DNA of 64,000 bases from Sphingobacterium sp. SGR-19 (GCF_011043555.1 NZ_JAAKGS010000001.1:434001-498000), one strand, 5' to 3'; positions 54,413 to 63,348 are shown, numbered from the stretch's first letter. Notes: generated by a model from the letters alone, not told the origin. Program-made: numbers and translations.

Positions 54413-55800
54413 GGTGCAACTCGTTGTACTTTATTTTTTAACCTTCTGATTTTATGATACAGGGCGGTATAACGCTGTAGTTTTTTTAACGGATCTTGCA
54501 TAGCTTCATCAAAACGCCATATATTTCTTTCTTTTTTCCAATACGCTATGCTCAATGTTCTTACTTTCATCCGCATCTTCTGCACCCATCTAAACTCAAA
54601 AGGGATTTGTTCCTTATCATAGCGCTTCGGTGGAATCACCCTATCGTTTTTATCCGCAAGAGCAATGCGATATTTCATACCACGATGCCGATGATTGTAT
54701 CCACCTTGCTGACTTTGAATGAACTGCTCTTCCGTTAGATGGTCTAGTGTCAAATCTCCCATTGCAAGTCCATCTTGCAGGAGCTTATCTGCCAAAGCAC
54801 TTCGGGTTATAATAACATTCGTTCCTTTTCCATCCTGTTCATAAGGATTTATCCAAGCGTCACCCAATGTAATATCTGCCAGTTCGGCTGCCACATCATC
54901 ACAGAAATCGCAGGCATTATTTTTAAAAAAACCTGTTCCCCACATATCACCTACTTTCGCCATCTTGATTTGATAAAGCTTTGCATTTTCATCTTCACAG
55001 GAATACGAATAGTTCAACGCATTGCTGTCATAATCTTTCACTCTAAACGCAGGCTTAAAGAATAAGGCAGGGTTTGCGCCGGCTTTTGCCGCCAGATATT
55101 CCGAAAAAAAACGACTTTTCATTCCACCACATATAATACCGATCAAGAATGCAATTTTATCTTTCATTTCCGGATGGTAATATTGATGCAAACGGACCGC
55201 TTTTATAAAACAAGGGATACCTGCAATGGCTACTTTCCCTTCCATATCAGACAGTTGCTTTAGCACTTCTGCCATAGAGACCGGGAAATACTTCGTCTTC
55301 GACCCTTTCAGTACGTCTTCTTTCTGTGTAATTATACTGTACGTATAGGGTTTTCCTTCTTCACTGCTTTCCGTTACAGAGAAAACAGCATCAACAATAT
55401 GATTTTCTAAAAGCTTATAGGTGATGTAAGTTCCCAACCCACCGGAAGACGACGTCAGTCTAAACTGTTCGGCATGCCCGGCATACATATTGTAGTACCG
55501 CCCTATTTTATTATACCGCTTAGGGGATTGGCTTAGAAAAATAGCAGCAAGTTCATCTTCTGTGCGTACCGCATTATCCGGAAAAGGGTTAAAAGGGCAT
55601 ACGGACAAGCTGCTTTCAGGCAGACTCTTGGCGTTCCCGAAATCGGGCACCAAAAAACCGTTCGTATTCCATTTCATTTCGATATTTTCCTTCATATCGG
55701 GCTGAGCTATACATGCACCACATCCCACACACATCTCGTTTGATACGATTTCGTTTAGAATCGGTAGCGATTGAAAGACTTTTTTTTCTGTAAGCTCCAT
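54409..55800 (-). CDS. FrhB/F420-dehydrogenase beta-subunit-like iron-sulfur protein
   Basis: The 463-residue protein has an N-terminal Cys cluster (EMCVGCGAC, spaced C-x2-C-x2-C) that may bind a 4Fe-4S centre. It then has the FrhB_FdhB domains: SSGGLGTYI, GSKTKYFPVSM, GIICGGMKSRFFSEYL, and a second Cys group NACDFCDD. Members reduce or oxidise coenzyme F420 or FAD-linked substrates. Within polysaccharide loci its substrate is unknown, and F420 use in this organism is not shown. It is coupled to the pyruvyl-transferase-family gene. Confidence 0.88.
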   Translation of the reverse strand: MELTEKKVFQSLPILNEIVSNEMCVGCGACIAQPDMKENIEMKWNTNGFLVPDFGNAKSLPESSLSVCPFNPFPDNAVRTEDELAAIFLSQSPKRYNKIGRYYNMYAGHAEQFRLTSSSGGLGTYITYKLLENHIVDAVFSVTESSEEGKPYTYSIITQKEDVLKGSKTKYFPVSMAEVLKQLSDMEGKVAIAGIPCFIKAVRLHQYYHPEMKDKIAFLIGIICGGMKSRFFSEYLAAKAGANPALFFKPAFRVKDYDSNALNYSYSCEDENAKLYQIKMAKVGDMWGTGFFKNNACDFCDDVAAELADITLGDAWINPYEQDGKGTNVIITRSALADKLLQDGLAMGDLTLDHLTEEQFIQSQQGGYNHRHRGMKYRIALADKNDRVIPPKRYDKEQIPFEFRWVQKMRMKVRTLSIAYWKKERNIWRFDEAMQDPLKKLQRYTALYHKIRRLKNKVQRVAP

Positions 55801-55802
55801 TA

Positions 55803-57332
55803 TTATCCTCCCCTTGGCAAAAAGCGTTTAACTTGTTCAACAATCAGTGCTTTTTCATTTGGATTGACACCAAACAACCAAATTAACACCGGTGTCGTAA
55901 TTAACACAGCCAACCCAACTCCCAAAAAACGCCAAACGCTTTCGTCCAGATTTAGATAAATCAGGGCGGGAAAAACTGGTGTTAACAACAAAACGATCAG
56001 CACTTTTAAAATAACCTGATTTATATATTCCCTACCGCTTAAATGAATCATAGGTTTTATCAATACCACTCGGATATAATGCCCGATACACACCATGACT
56101 AAATGCACCACAAACACCGTATAAGGCGGAAAACCCAACTTTAAAAAAACATAAGCAACGGGAACAATCATCAACAAGAATGTTCCCAAAACAGATTGAT
56201 ACTTTCTGATCTTTCCGGTGGCTTTGGCGGATGTAATCAACGGATTCGCCAAGCATTCTACCAGCGAAATCAACAGAATAATCCGTAAAAACATAACCGT
56301 ATGTTCCGGTACGATCTTTAGCCACCAAACTAACAGCTGGTGCGCTTCAAAAAAGACCGGCAAGGCAATCAGCAAGAAAAAGAAAAAAGAAAATTTAGAA
56401 CCGGCATAGATTAGTTTGTGCATATACCCGTAATCTTTCGCCGCGCAACTTTTCATCAATTGTGGTGTGGTAGCAGCCTGAAAACTCCCAACAAAACGGT
56501 TAACGACCTGCTGCGCCTGTACGGCAATGCTCCGAGCCGCATTTAATGCAGGTCCGAAAAAGATATTCAACAGCACATTAATACCTTGCGAAAACATCAT
56601 AGCCGACGAATCGCCGAATAAGCTCCAACCGGCAAAGGAAGACATTTCCTTTACGTGTTTTCTATCCCAGACCAGTCCTGTACGTGACTCCTTAAAATGC
56701 CGGAAGCAATATTGCCAATAAATGAACTGCATCAGCACTTGAACCCCTAATAACAAAATCGCGTAAAGTTTCAGCTTATCCATCGCAAAAAATGGCAGAG
56801 AAAGCACAACGCCTAAACGCAGGAATAAATCAACCAGGGAGAAAAACGCATATATGCCCATGCGTTCATAAGCACCGATCATCGCATTATAGGGTACGTT
56901 GATAATGGAAAAAAAAACCGTAACAAGGGTACAATGAAATACCCAGGTCGCTGCGTCCATACGGGCTTCGGGAATCTGCATCTTATGATATAAAAACCAT
57001 AAGCCCACGGGTTCCGCCAGTAACACAACCAACAGTCCTAACAGCACATGAATAGACAAAGCGGTGCCAAAAACACGTTTAAGGTCGTCCAAATCGCCTT
57101 TCCCTAAGGCAACGGTAATAAACCGGATCGTGGTATTGGACATTGACATGTTCAGTACACTGAACATACCAACAAGCCCTCCTACTACACCATAGATACC
57201 ATAGTCTTCTACCCCCAGTTCATTTAGTATTAAACGGGAAATATAGAAGCCGATGAACATAGCCACAAGCATCCGGGCATATAGCGTCAGGCTATTTTTT
57301 GCAATTCGTTTTGTTCTGTCTGTGTTTTCCAA
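55803..57332 (-). CDS. Polysaccharide flippase (Wzx-like, MATE/MOP superfamily)
   Basis: The 509-residue protein has about 14 membrane segments and a typical MOP opening (ARMLVAMFIGFYISRLILNELGVEDYGIYGVVGG). PYNAMIGAYERMGIYAFFS and the long C-terminal block of helices fit repeat-unit flippases. It moves undecaprenyl-linked oligosaccharide across the inner membrane. It lies near the 5' end of the locus, two bases upstream of the FrhB-like gene. Confidence 0.93.
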   Translation of the reverse strand: MENTDRTKRIAKNSLTLYARMLVAMFIGFYISRLILNELGVEDYGIYGVVGGLVGMFSVLNMSMSNTTIRFITVALGKGDLDDLKRVFGTALSIHVLLGLLVVLLAEPVGLWFLYHKMQIPEARMDAATWVFHCTLVTVFFSIINVPYNAMIGAYERMGIYAFFSLVDLFLRLGVVLSLPFFAMDKLKLYAILLLGVQVLMQFIYWQYCFRHFKESRTGLVWDRKHVKEMSSFAGWSLFGDSSAMMFSQGINVLLNIFFGPALNAARSIAVQAQQVVNRFVGSFQAATTPQLMKSCAAKDYGYMHKLIYAGSKFSFFFFLLIALPVFFEAHQLLVWWLKIVPEHTVMFLRIILLISLVECLANPLITSAKATGKIRKYQSVLGTFLLMIVPVAYVFLKLGFPPYTVFVVHLVMVCIGHYIRVVLIKPMIHLSGREYINQVILKVLIVLLLTPVFPALIYLNLDESVWRFLGVGLAVLITTPVLIWLFGVNPNEKALIVEQVKRFLPRGG

Positions 57333-57344
57333 TGTTTCTTATCT

Positions 57345-57370
57345 TAAGGGCGTATGCTATACACCCCTAC
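57345..57370. repeat. Palindromic intergenic repeat, copy 1
   Basis: AAGGGCGTAT (57346-57355) and TATACACCCCT (57358-57368) form an imperfect inverted repeat between the epimerase and flippase genes. It resembles copies at 58392 and 59597, with a shared GGGCGTA core. Confidence 0.65.
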
Positions 57371-57371
57371 A

Positions 57372-58328
57372 TTAAAACTCCTCTTCTAACATTCTTCGCA
57401 AACCTTCCTCCATTGTATAAGGGGGCTGAAATCCCGATGCCATCGCTTTGCTAGAAGAAAATTGTGTTGTGGCGCAGAATTTCTTTATCCGCACCGAACT
57501 GATGTTCAATTTTTTGCGTGTTATAGATGCCAAAACATCAAACCCATAACCTCCCATCATCCCCAACCAATACGGAATACGAACAGTCGGGATTTTCTTT
57601 CTCAATATCTGCCCGGTGTGACGCACCAGATCATTTGTCGTGAAATCCGGTTTATCCACATAATTATATACTTCATATCCCTCCTGCCGCTTCTCTGCAA
57701 TCAAGAAGTGTATAAAGGCAACAATATTACCGATGTACGACATCGATTTTTTATTGTTCCCTCTGCCAATCATCATGAACCGGCCACCGGCAATCTGTTT
57801 CAACAGGTTGTAGACGTTACCTCGGTTGCCTTCACCAAAAATGACGGTAGGACGGATGATATTGATATTCCAATCGGGATGGTTTCGATACCAAACGTGC
57901 AATACCTGCTCCGCCTGCCACTTACTTCTTCCATAATGGTTAAACGGCTCAATAGCAGAAGACTCATTGGGATTATCCCGATCCAATCCGTATACCGCCA
58001 CCGAACTGGTAAAAACCAATCTTTTTATACCGTTGGCATCCATCGCTTTTAAGGTATTGCGCATACCTTCTACGTTGATGTCGTAGTAGAGTGAAAACGG
58101 ACTAACATCATCACGATGCTCCGCCGCCAACAAGACCACCACATCGCCACCTTTGGAATGATGGGCCAGCGTCTGCCAATCCATAACATTCCCGATACGT
58201 GTCCGTTGCGGATATTTCTCGCTGTTGTTTTTATCGATGTTCAGCACGTCGATTCCGGGTATTTCCAATAACCTGTCGATTAAATGGGTACCTACAAATC
58301 CGGAACCTCCGATGAGGACTATTTTCAT
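57372..58328 (-). CDS. NAD-dependent epimerase/dehydratase (extended SDR)
   Basis: The 318-residue protein has the Rossmann loop GGSGFVGTHLIDRL and the active-site pair YGRSKWQAE (Tyr-x3-Lys) with SSVAVYG upstream. It resembles GalE/WbpP-like or UDP-sugar C4 epimerases. The C-terminal region (VRIPYWLGMMGGYGFDVLA) fits the sugar-reductase branch used just before initiation with the WecA-like protein (QuiNAc-type synthesis is one possibility). The exact sugar cannot be named from sequence. Confidence 0.85.
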   Translation of the reverse strand: MKIVLIGGSGFVGTHLIDRLLEIPGIDVLNIDKNNSEKYPQRTRIGNVMDWQTLAHHSKGGDVVVLLAAEHRDDVSPFSLYYDINVEGMRNTLKAMDANGIKRLVFTSSVAVYGLDRDNPNESSAIEPFNHYGRSKWQAEQVLHVWYRNHPDWNINIIRPTVIFGEGNRGNVYNLLKQIAGGRFMMIGRGNNKKSMSYIGNIVAFIHFLIAEKRQEGYEVYNYVDKPDFTTNDLVRHTGQILRKKIPTVRIPYWLGMMGGYGFDVLASITRKKLNISSVRIKKFCATTQFSSSKAMASGFQPPYTMEEGLRRMLEEEF

Positions 58329-58355
58329 GTAGATTTTTGTTTCAATTCTTGTATA

Positions 58356-58372
58356 GGCAAATCGAATTCGCC
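58356..58372. repeat. Short imperfect inverted repeat between epimerase and WecA-like genes
   Basis: GGCAAAT (58356-58362) and ATTCGCC (58366-58372) pair with one mismatch around CGA. It may belong to the same class of GC-capped palindromes as the 58392 element 20 bases further on. Confidence 0.4.
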
Positions 58373-58390
58373 AACATGCAATATGAAATA

Positions 58391-59578
58391 TTAGGGCGTA
58401 TGTAATACCCCCCTATGCTTTCTTTCTGCACTTTTTCTGTATATTTCAATAGACGCCGTTAATTGCGTTTCTATTTTTTGTTTTTTAATATTACGTTGTT
58501 CAGCTCTATCGAACACATAGTTGAAGCCTAACCACAAGCCTATGTCGCAGAGGATAACAATATTATTGCTGATCAGCTCCACCATGAGGATATTGAATAA
58601 GCAAAAAAATAGCACCAAACCTAAGATAGACAACATGGCTACGCGGTGCGACATGCCCATCCGCAGGAATTTATGGTGCAAATGATTACGGTCTGGCTTG
58701 AAAACAGGTTTCCCTTTTCGCCAACGTACAAACATCACCCGGGCGACATCCATAACAGGGATAATAAGTGTTGAAAAGGCAACAACAATAGCACCATCCG
58801 AAAAAGGTTTGATATAGGTATTGTTCATGGCAAAACTAATCGCCAAGAACGCTATCGAATATCCTAAGGTCGTACTTCCTGTATCGCCCATAAAGATCCT
58901 ACGGTTTCGACCAGTAGCACCAAATACGTTGAAATAGAAAAAGGGGATTAATAAACCTACCGTGATAAACGCAAACAGTGCATGCCACCAAGCTCCATAG
59001 TACATAAATAAAGATCCTAGCACCAAACAACTCGTCCCCACGACACCAGAACAGAGTCCGTCTAATCCGTCAACAAGGTTGACAGCATTAATAATTAGAA
59101 CAACGACAAACATCGTTAGTGGCATTCCTATCCATGGCGGAAGCGAAACGATAAGTCCGACACCATATAGGTCATTGATCCATAAGCCGGAAAGTGGGAA
59201 AAACGCAGCAACAAAAATCTGAACAACAAATTTCCATTTATAACTTACACCAATCATATCATCGGCAAGACCGACCATAAAAAGCATTCCCAAACCGCAT
59301 AGCAACATCATGAAACTTGGCAGGAGAGCCCAAGATTCCACTTGCATGTCCATATTCGCTATTTTAATGACAAAAACCAGCGATACTATAAACAGAAAAC
59401 ACTGTATGGGAACAAAAGCAACACCTCCCAAACGCGGGACGTTATTATGATGCATCTTACGCGAATTAATCGGATCGAAAAGCCGTTTTTTATAAGTAAC
59501 CAGCATAATGATAGGGAGCATCCCCCTGCTCAACAGCATGGCAAGTAAAAAACAACCAGATATGAGTAAGATATACAT
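58391..59578 (-). CDS. Polyprenyl-phosphate sugar-1-phosphate transferase (WecA/MraY family)
   Basis: The 395-residue protein has about 11 membrane segments. Catalytic landmarks are GLADDMIGVSYKWK (the DD pair), NAVNLVDGLDGLCSG, FMGDTGSTTLG and NHLHHKFLRMG (the HxHH loop). It transfers a sugar-1-phosphate, likely an N-acetylaminosugar, to undecaprenyl phosphate and thereby starts the repeat unit. The last residues (RGVLHTP) and the stop codon are encoded by the palindromic repeat at 58392-58415, so the C-terminal tail may have been set by that element. Confidence 0.94.
   Translation of the reverse strand: MYILLISGCFLLAMLLSRGMLPIIMLVTYKKRLFDPINSRKMHHNNVPRLGGVAFVPIQCFLFIVSLVFVIKIANMDMQVESWALLPSFMMLLCGLGMLFMVGLADDMIGVSYKWKFVVQIFVAAFFPLSGLWINDLYGVGLIVSLPPWIGMPLTMFVVVLIINAVNLVDGLDGLCSGVVGTSCLVLGSLFMYYGAWWHALFAFITVGLLIPFFYFNVFGATGRNRRIFMGDTGSTTLGYSIAFLAISFAMNNTYIKPFSDGAIVVAFSTLIIPVMDVARVMFVRWRKGKPVFKPDRNHLHHKFLRMGMSHRVAMLSILGLVLFFCLFNILMVELISNNIVILCDIGLWLGFNYVFDRAEQRNIKKQKIETQLTASIEIYRKSAERKHRGVLHTP
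58392..58415. repeat. Palindromic repeat, copy 2 (inside the 3' end of the WecA-like gene)
   Basis: TAGGGCGTAT (58392-58401) and AATACCCCCCTA (58404-58415) form an imperfect inverted repeat. It overlaps the last codons and two bases of the stop of the WecA-like gene. Confidence 0.65.
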
Positions 59579-59596
59579 GTTGGTTAATTATTATTG

Positions 59597-59619
59597 TAGG
59601 GGCGTAACTTACGCCCCTA
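59597..59619. repeat. Palindromic repeat, copy 3 (perfect)
   Basis: TAGGGGCGTA (59597-59606) and TACGCCCCTA (59610-59619) form a perfect 10-bp stem around ACT. It fills about half of the 50-base gap between the OmpA-family gene and the WecA-like gene. No T-tract follows. Confidence 0.75.
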
Positions 59620-59628
59620 TGATAGTTA

Positions 59629-60834
59629 TTACTCCCCGATAACGATAACTGCACGGCTTACGCGTGGGTCATTATAGTACATATTTTCTACGCCACCTTT
59701 ATGTTCGGTACGTAAACGTGATGGATCAACACCAAATTCTTCTACCAATACTTTTTTGATAGCTGCGGCACGGTTACGGCTCAACAGTTCGTTGCGAGCA
59801 GCGGATCCAGTGCCTTTATCGGCATAACCGGTAATGGTATATACCACATCCGGACTACCTCTTTTGATCGTCTCTGCAAAGAATCCAAGATTTACGCGCG
59901 CTTCGTTACGAACCTCCCAAGTGTCTATCTTGAACGTCACGAGAATAGGAGCCGCCAAGATTCTGTCTTTAAATTGAATATCGGTGATGACTTCTCCTTT
60001 CGCATCCGCCAGTTGACGTCTCAGCGCATCGTTGTCGTCTGCTAATTTTCTGACACGGTCACGTAGCTCGTTCAACAAAGACTCATCATAGCTTGCCTCG
60101 ATAATCGTTGTTTCTGGTTTATCCCAATCGCGTTTGTTAAATCTGTAAGCAAGACCAAGTGATGCCGTGAGCGAGCCGTCCTGACGACGGCGACCTGGAT
60201 CACCGTCAAAGCGGTCGTGCACCATCGCGCCGCGAACATCCAGGGTTAAATGCAATGGTTTCGCCAAACGGAATGTGTTGTAGAGACCGATGTTCATGCT
60301 CACCTCGTGTTGTCTGGGCTCATCTGTCACGACCATATAGCCTAAACCGGCGTACGGACTGATGTTGTAAAAACGTTCTTTATAGCCACTGAAAAGATTG
60401 GTCAGGTTGAAAAGCGCATCTCCATAGACGTGAAATGATTTAAACTCCTCGTGTGATAACCAATAGCCGTATCCGGATTTCCCTTCGTAAGGCTCACCGG
60501 TCGAATAGAGACCGCTTTGGGTTACCCCTGTGATTTTTCCGAAGCTACCGCCAACACGGGCACCGAATCCCGGACTGAACCATTTGCCCAGATAACCGTT
60601 AAAAGTAGGGGTAAGGCGTTCACCAAACTTCATCTGCTTGTCGTGGTCGCCAAAGAAAATCTGCGCTCCGGCACCAATACCGAAAAAAACGTTGTCACCA
60701 AAACGGTTGGTAACGACTTTATAACGGTCAGTGGATACAGTAACCGTTGTATCGCGTGTTACAGGCAGGGATTGCGCGTTTCCAGCACTTGCGCCGCCCA
60801 AAGCGAAAAGAGATAAAATAATAAAGTTCTTCAT
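59629..60834 (-). CDS. OmpA-family outer-membrane protein
   Basis: The 401-residue protein has a signal peptide (ending GNAQ), an N-terminal beta-barrel-like part (about 35-230, rich in GxGxxxxF strands), a coiled-coil linker (about 250-275, LRDRVRKLADDNDALRRQLA) and a C-terminal OmpA peptidoglycan-binding domain. The latter has ITGYADKGTGSAARNELLSRNR and the ending RAVIVIGE. It is next to a fimbrillin-like lipoprotein gene, as in some Bacteroidota fimbrial loci. It may anchor or stabilise the surface structure (inference). It reads into the polysaccharide locus across only 50 bases. Confidence 0.9.
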   Translation of the reverse strand: MKNFIILSLFALGGASAGNAQSLPVTRDTTVTVSTDRYKVVTNRFGDNVFFGIGAGAQIFFGDHDKQMKFGERLTPTFNGYLGKWFSPGFGARVGGSFGKITGVTQSGLYSTGEPYEGKSGYGYWLSHEEFKSFHVYGDALFNLTNLFSGYKERFYNISPYAGLGYMVVTDEPRQHEVSMNIGLYNTFRLAKPLHLTLDVRGAMVHDRFDGDPGRRRQDGSLTASLGLAYRFNKRDWDKPETTIIEASYDESLLNELRDRVRKLADDNDALRRQLADAKGEVITDIQFKDRILAAPILVTFKIDTWEVRNEARVNLGFFAETIKRGSPDVVYTITGYADKGTGSAARNELLSRNRAAAIKKVLVEEFGVDPSRLRTEHKGGVENMYYNDPRVSRAVIVIGE

Positions 60835-60934
60835 CTATTATGATGTCTTTTTATATTGATTTTATTAATTGATAATTACTATTTTCTAGAAAAGGAACGC
60901 ATTAACACACTCCCTTTTTATTTTTATTCTTCAA

Positions 60935-62629
60935 TTATGGGTTTACTGGCAAACCGGTCTCACAATCTACAATCTGTTTACCTCCTACAAAGGCTTTCAT
61001 TTCTGTAAGGCCAATAAGGTTTTGAGATACCGTTACCACATTTTTAGTAACCCCGTCAGAATGCCATGTGATGTTATTAAATGCTACCGGTGTTACGCCA
61101 TCTCCATCATCGCCACCTACAGTGCCAAATAACTCCATCGGGAATAATGGACCTTCACTGACTTTGCTACCTTCCATCGTAACATTACCTTCCGGGCTGA
61201 TAATCAAGCGGAGAATTGGAGCGGCTTCTGTTCCTTCTAAATTATATATTTCAGGGTGTGCACCACCAGACGCACCATGCCAAGTTCCGTCAGTAAATCT
61301 TGCAGTACGACGTGCTCCAGAGTTATTCTGAAAATCTATCTCATCATTTGCCAACGGTACGCCGTTGATGATCATATTAAAAGAGTTGTCTAACTTGGTG
61401 ATATCCAATACCACACCTCCGTTAGCAGTCGGTGAGAATTCAAATGTTTCCGAAATACTCCCATTGGTACTAGTTATCGGCCCCATATCAAATTCTTCTT
61501 TTTCGACATCGATCATACATCTTCCTCTATTTAGCCGCAGGCGCAGCTCATATTTAACACCCGGAGTAATCACGATATCGTTAAAAATAATCTCTTTACG
61601 GACTAGATCACTCAGTCCGTTGGGAGTCATACCTTGTACAGTAACGTAAGGAATACGGAAGTCGGCTGCAGTTGTCGCACCATGTACCAACACACTCGGT
61701 GTACTGGTAGCCACCGTAACACCCCCGCTCGGGATTGTTGAGAAATTGATTGCCTTATCTTCAGCAGTTCCCGGATAAATCATGGATCCGTCTGATAGAT
61801 TTATCGTAGCGCGGTTGCCTGCATTTGTACTATGGGAAGCCGATTCAAAATGAGGCTGATATATTTCTTTTATGGAATTACTACCAAGATTTGTCCCGTC
61901 AATAACGGTTGTTATTTCAGTCAATTTGTTTACCAAGACAACGTCAACTGTATTTTCGCCAGAATCAATCTGTAATGGCTGTACGAAATGCATGAATTTG
62001 TCATGATCTTCAGAAATGGTAACCTTAAAGTCATCTAACGTACTCCCTTCCATATCCGGAATAGCGTCGTTACCGGCAGAATAGGCAATAAGCGTATACG
62101 CTCCTGTTCCTAAATTCAGGCCTGTTCCCTCACCACCTGCACCATTATAGCCCAGGTCAATTTCCGTAAAAGTATGTGGCGTTCCTTGCACAGTATAATC
62201 TTTCTGATATTCCAATAAACCATTTTTGAAAAGCAACAAACGGTATTGGGTACCTATTTCCAAAGAGGTTTTAACTTCGGTAGCTGCTGCTTTTAGTCCC
62301 CCACCGGCTGATTGCTTTAAAGGAACTTTCGGGTACTCAGTTTCTGGTATAAGCTCAGCAACAATATTAAGGTCATCACCGAGTGAAACGACTTGTGTTT
62401 GGGTCTGTAGACCTTTGGAAACAGACATTTTAGAACCAGAAACAAAAGATTTGTTATTATTTTTGATCTGTAAATCATCTTTTACAATCCCACGTGTCAG
62501 GTTGACCTTCAATTTGACGCCATCGTAAGTTCCATAAACGCCATTTTCTTTATTACATGATGCTGTAACAAATAGCATCAAGAATAAACACGATATTATA
62601 TTTGTAGAATTTATTTTCATTGTCTTCAT
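60935..62629 (-). CDS. Fimbrillin-like lipoprotein
   Basis: The 564-residue protein has a lipoprotein signal with lipobox FVTASC (Cys25). The mature part is beta-rich with two transthyretin-like halves, as in Bacteroidota FimA/Mfa-type fimbrillins: YRLLLFKNG, YTLIAYSAGND, then PGVKYELRLRLNRG. In such proteins the N-terminal strand is removed by an Arg-specific protease and replaced by the next subunit; LTRGIVKDD (about 48-56) is a candidate Arg site, but this is inference. The C-terminal 120 residues (from about GTWHGASGG) look like a separate beta domain. It lies 18 bases downstream of the 77-residue gene. Confidence 0.75.
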   Translation of the reverse strand: MKTMKINSTNIISCLFLMLFVTASCNKENGVYGTYDGVKLKVNLTRGIVKDDLQIKNNNKSFVSGSKMSVSKGLQTQTQVVSLGDDLNIVAELIPETEYPKVPLKQSAGGGLKAAATEVKTSLEIGTQYRLLLFKNGLLEYQKDYTVQGTPHTFTEIDLGYNGAGGEGTGLNLGTGAYTLIAYSAGNDAIPDMEGSTLDDFKVTISEDHDKFMHFVQPLQIDSGENTVDVVLVNKLTEITTVIDGTNLGSNSIKEIYQPHFESASHSTNAGNRATINLSDGSMIYPGTAEDKAINFSTIPSGGVTVATSTPSVLVHGATTAADFRIPYVTVQGMTPNGLSDLVRKEIIFNDIVITPGVKYELRLRLNRGRCMIDVEKEEFDMGPITSTNGSISETFEFSPTANGGVVLDITKLDNSFNMIINGVPLANDEIDFQNNSGARRTARFTDGTWHGASGGAHPEIYNLEGTEAAPILRLIISPEGNVTMEGSKVSEGPLFPMELFGTVGGDDGDGVTPVAFNNITWHSDGVTKNVVTVSQNLIGLTEMKAFVGGKQIVDCETGLPVNP

Positions 62630-62647
62630 TTTTGGATTTACTTTAGA

Positions 62648-62881
62648 TTAAAAAAGATCGATTTCAATGTCTTTGATGATATCGTCTTCTACCTTCCAAC
62701 TTTCTTGCACCTCCTCGTCGGTTTCTTTAAGCGTTATCGATCCCGCCGCGATATTGCTTTCCAACTCCACGAGAATCGACCCCATTGTGGGTGCGATGTA
62801 ATTAAGTTTCCCATTTTCTGTTCTACTCCCACCATGCGATTCTGTAATATTGGGTGGCAGTATGTTGTTTTGCTCTTCCAT
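62648..62881 (-). CDS. Small acidic protein upstream of the fimbrillin-like gene
   Basis: The 77-residue protein has no signal peptide or membrane segment. It has a central motif YIAPTMGSILVELESNIAAGS and a strongly acidic C-terminus (DDIIKDIEIDLF). The motif resembles short proteins that I recall next to fimbrillin-like genes in Sphingobacteriaceae, but I cannot name a family. Its position as first gene before the fimbrillin-like and OmpA-family genes suggests a shared function or regulation. The start is the first ATG, with a -7 box about 90 bases upstream. Confidence 0.6.
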   Translation of the reverse strand: MEEQNNILPPNITESHGGSRTENGKLNYIAPTMGSILVELESNIAAGSITLKETDEEVQESWKVEDDIIKDIEIDLF

Positions 62882-62970
62882 TTTGTTGTTTTGGTTTTGC
62901 TGATTTAATTAATAATATTTCTTGACTACGATTAATAGTTTGGCTTGTTTGAGCCCGATTAATAACGTGA

Positions 62971-62978
62971 CAAAATTA
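62971..62978 (-). promoter_or_regulatory. -7 box upstream of the fimbrillin operon
   Basis: On the minus strand TAATTTTG matches TAnnTTTG, 90 bases before the start of the 77-residue gene. The -33 TTG at the right distance is not obvious. Confidence 0.4.
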
Positions 62979-63246
62979 GCGGCATTGGCGTTCTGTAGAA
63001 AGTTTTAGTATAGCCAAAACACCGAAAAGAGACAATTTTATTTTATCCGTTTTCGGTAAAAAGGATAATCGTAAAAAAGATATAAAAAACTAGTAAACAG
63101 ATAAGTAAGATATCCTACCGTAGATACATCGTAGTCGTTCAGCTACATTACAAAAGAAAGTGGATGTAGGCAAATCTTGTAGATATGTGATACCTTATGT
63201 TGTATCTAAGATGTATCCCTTTTTTTTATGGGGTATTGAATAAATG

Positions 63247-63348
63247 TATTTTTGCAAAATGATTTTGTTTAGTATAATACCAACCTCGGTATAATTTTTC
63301 ATAGGTAGATTAAACCCGGTATTGCATCCCCTGCCGTACTGGGTTTTT
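63247..63348 (+). ncRNA. Candidate small RNA or leader: promoter box plus two hairpins with T-tracts
   Basis: TATTTTTG (63247-63254) matches the -7 box, with a T-tract (about 63219-63227) near -33. About 20-25 bases on, ATACC (63277-63281) and GGTAT (63288-63292) form a small stem followed by T5 (63294-63299). AAACCCGGTA (63312-63321) then pairs with TACTGGGTTT (63337-63346) with one G-T wobble, running into T5 (63344-63348). The predicted product is about 85-90 bases. No plus-strand gene lies upstream that would need this terminator. The ends are estimates. Confidence 0.35.
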
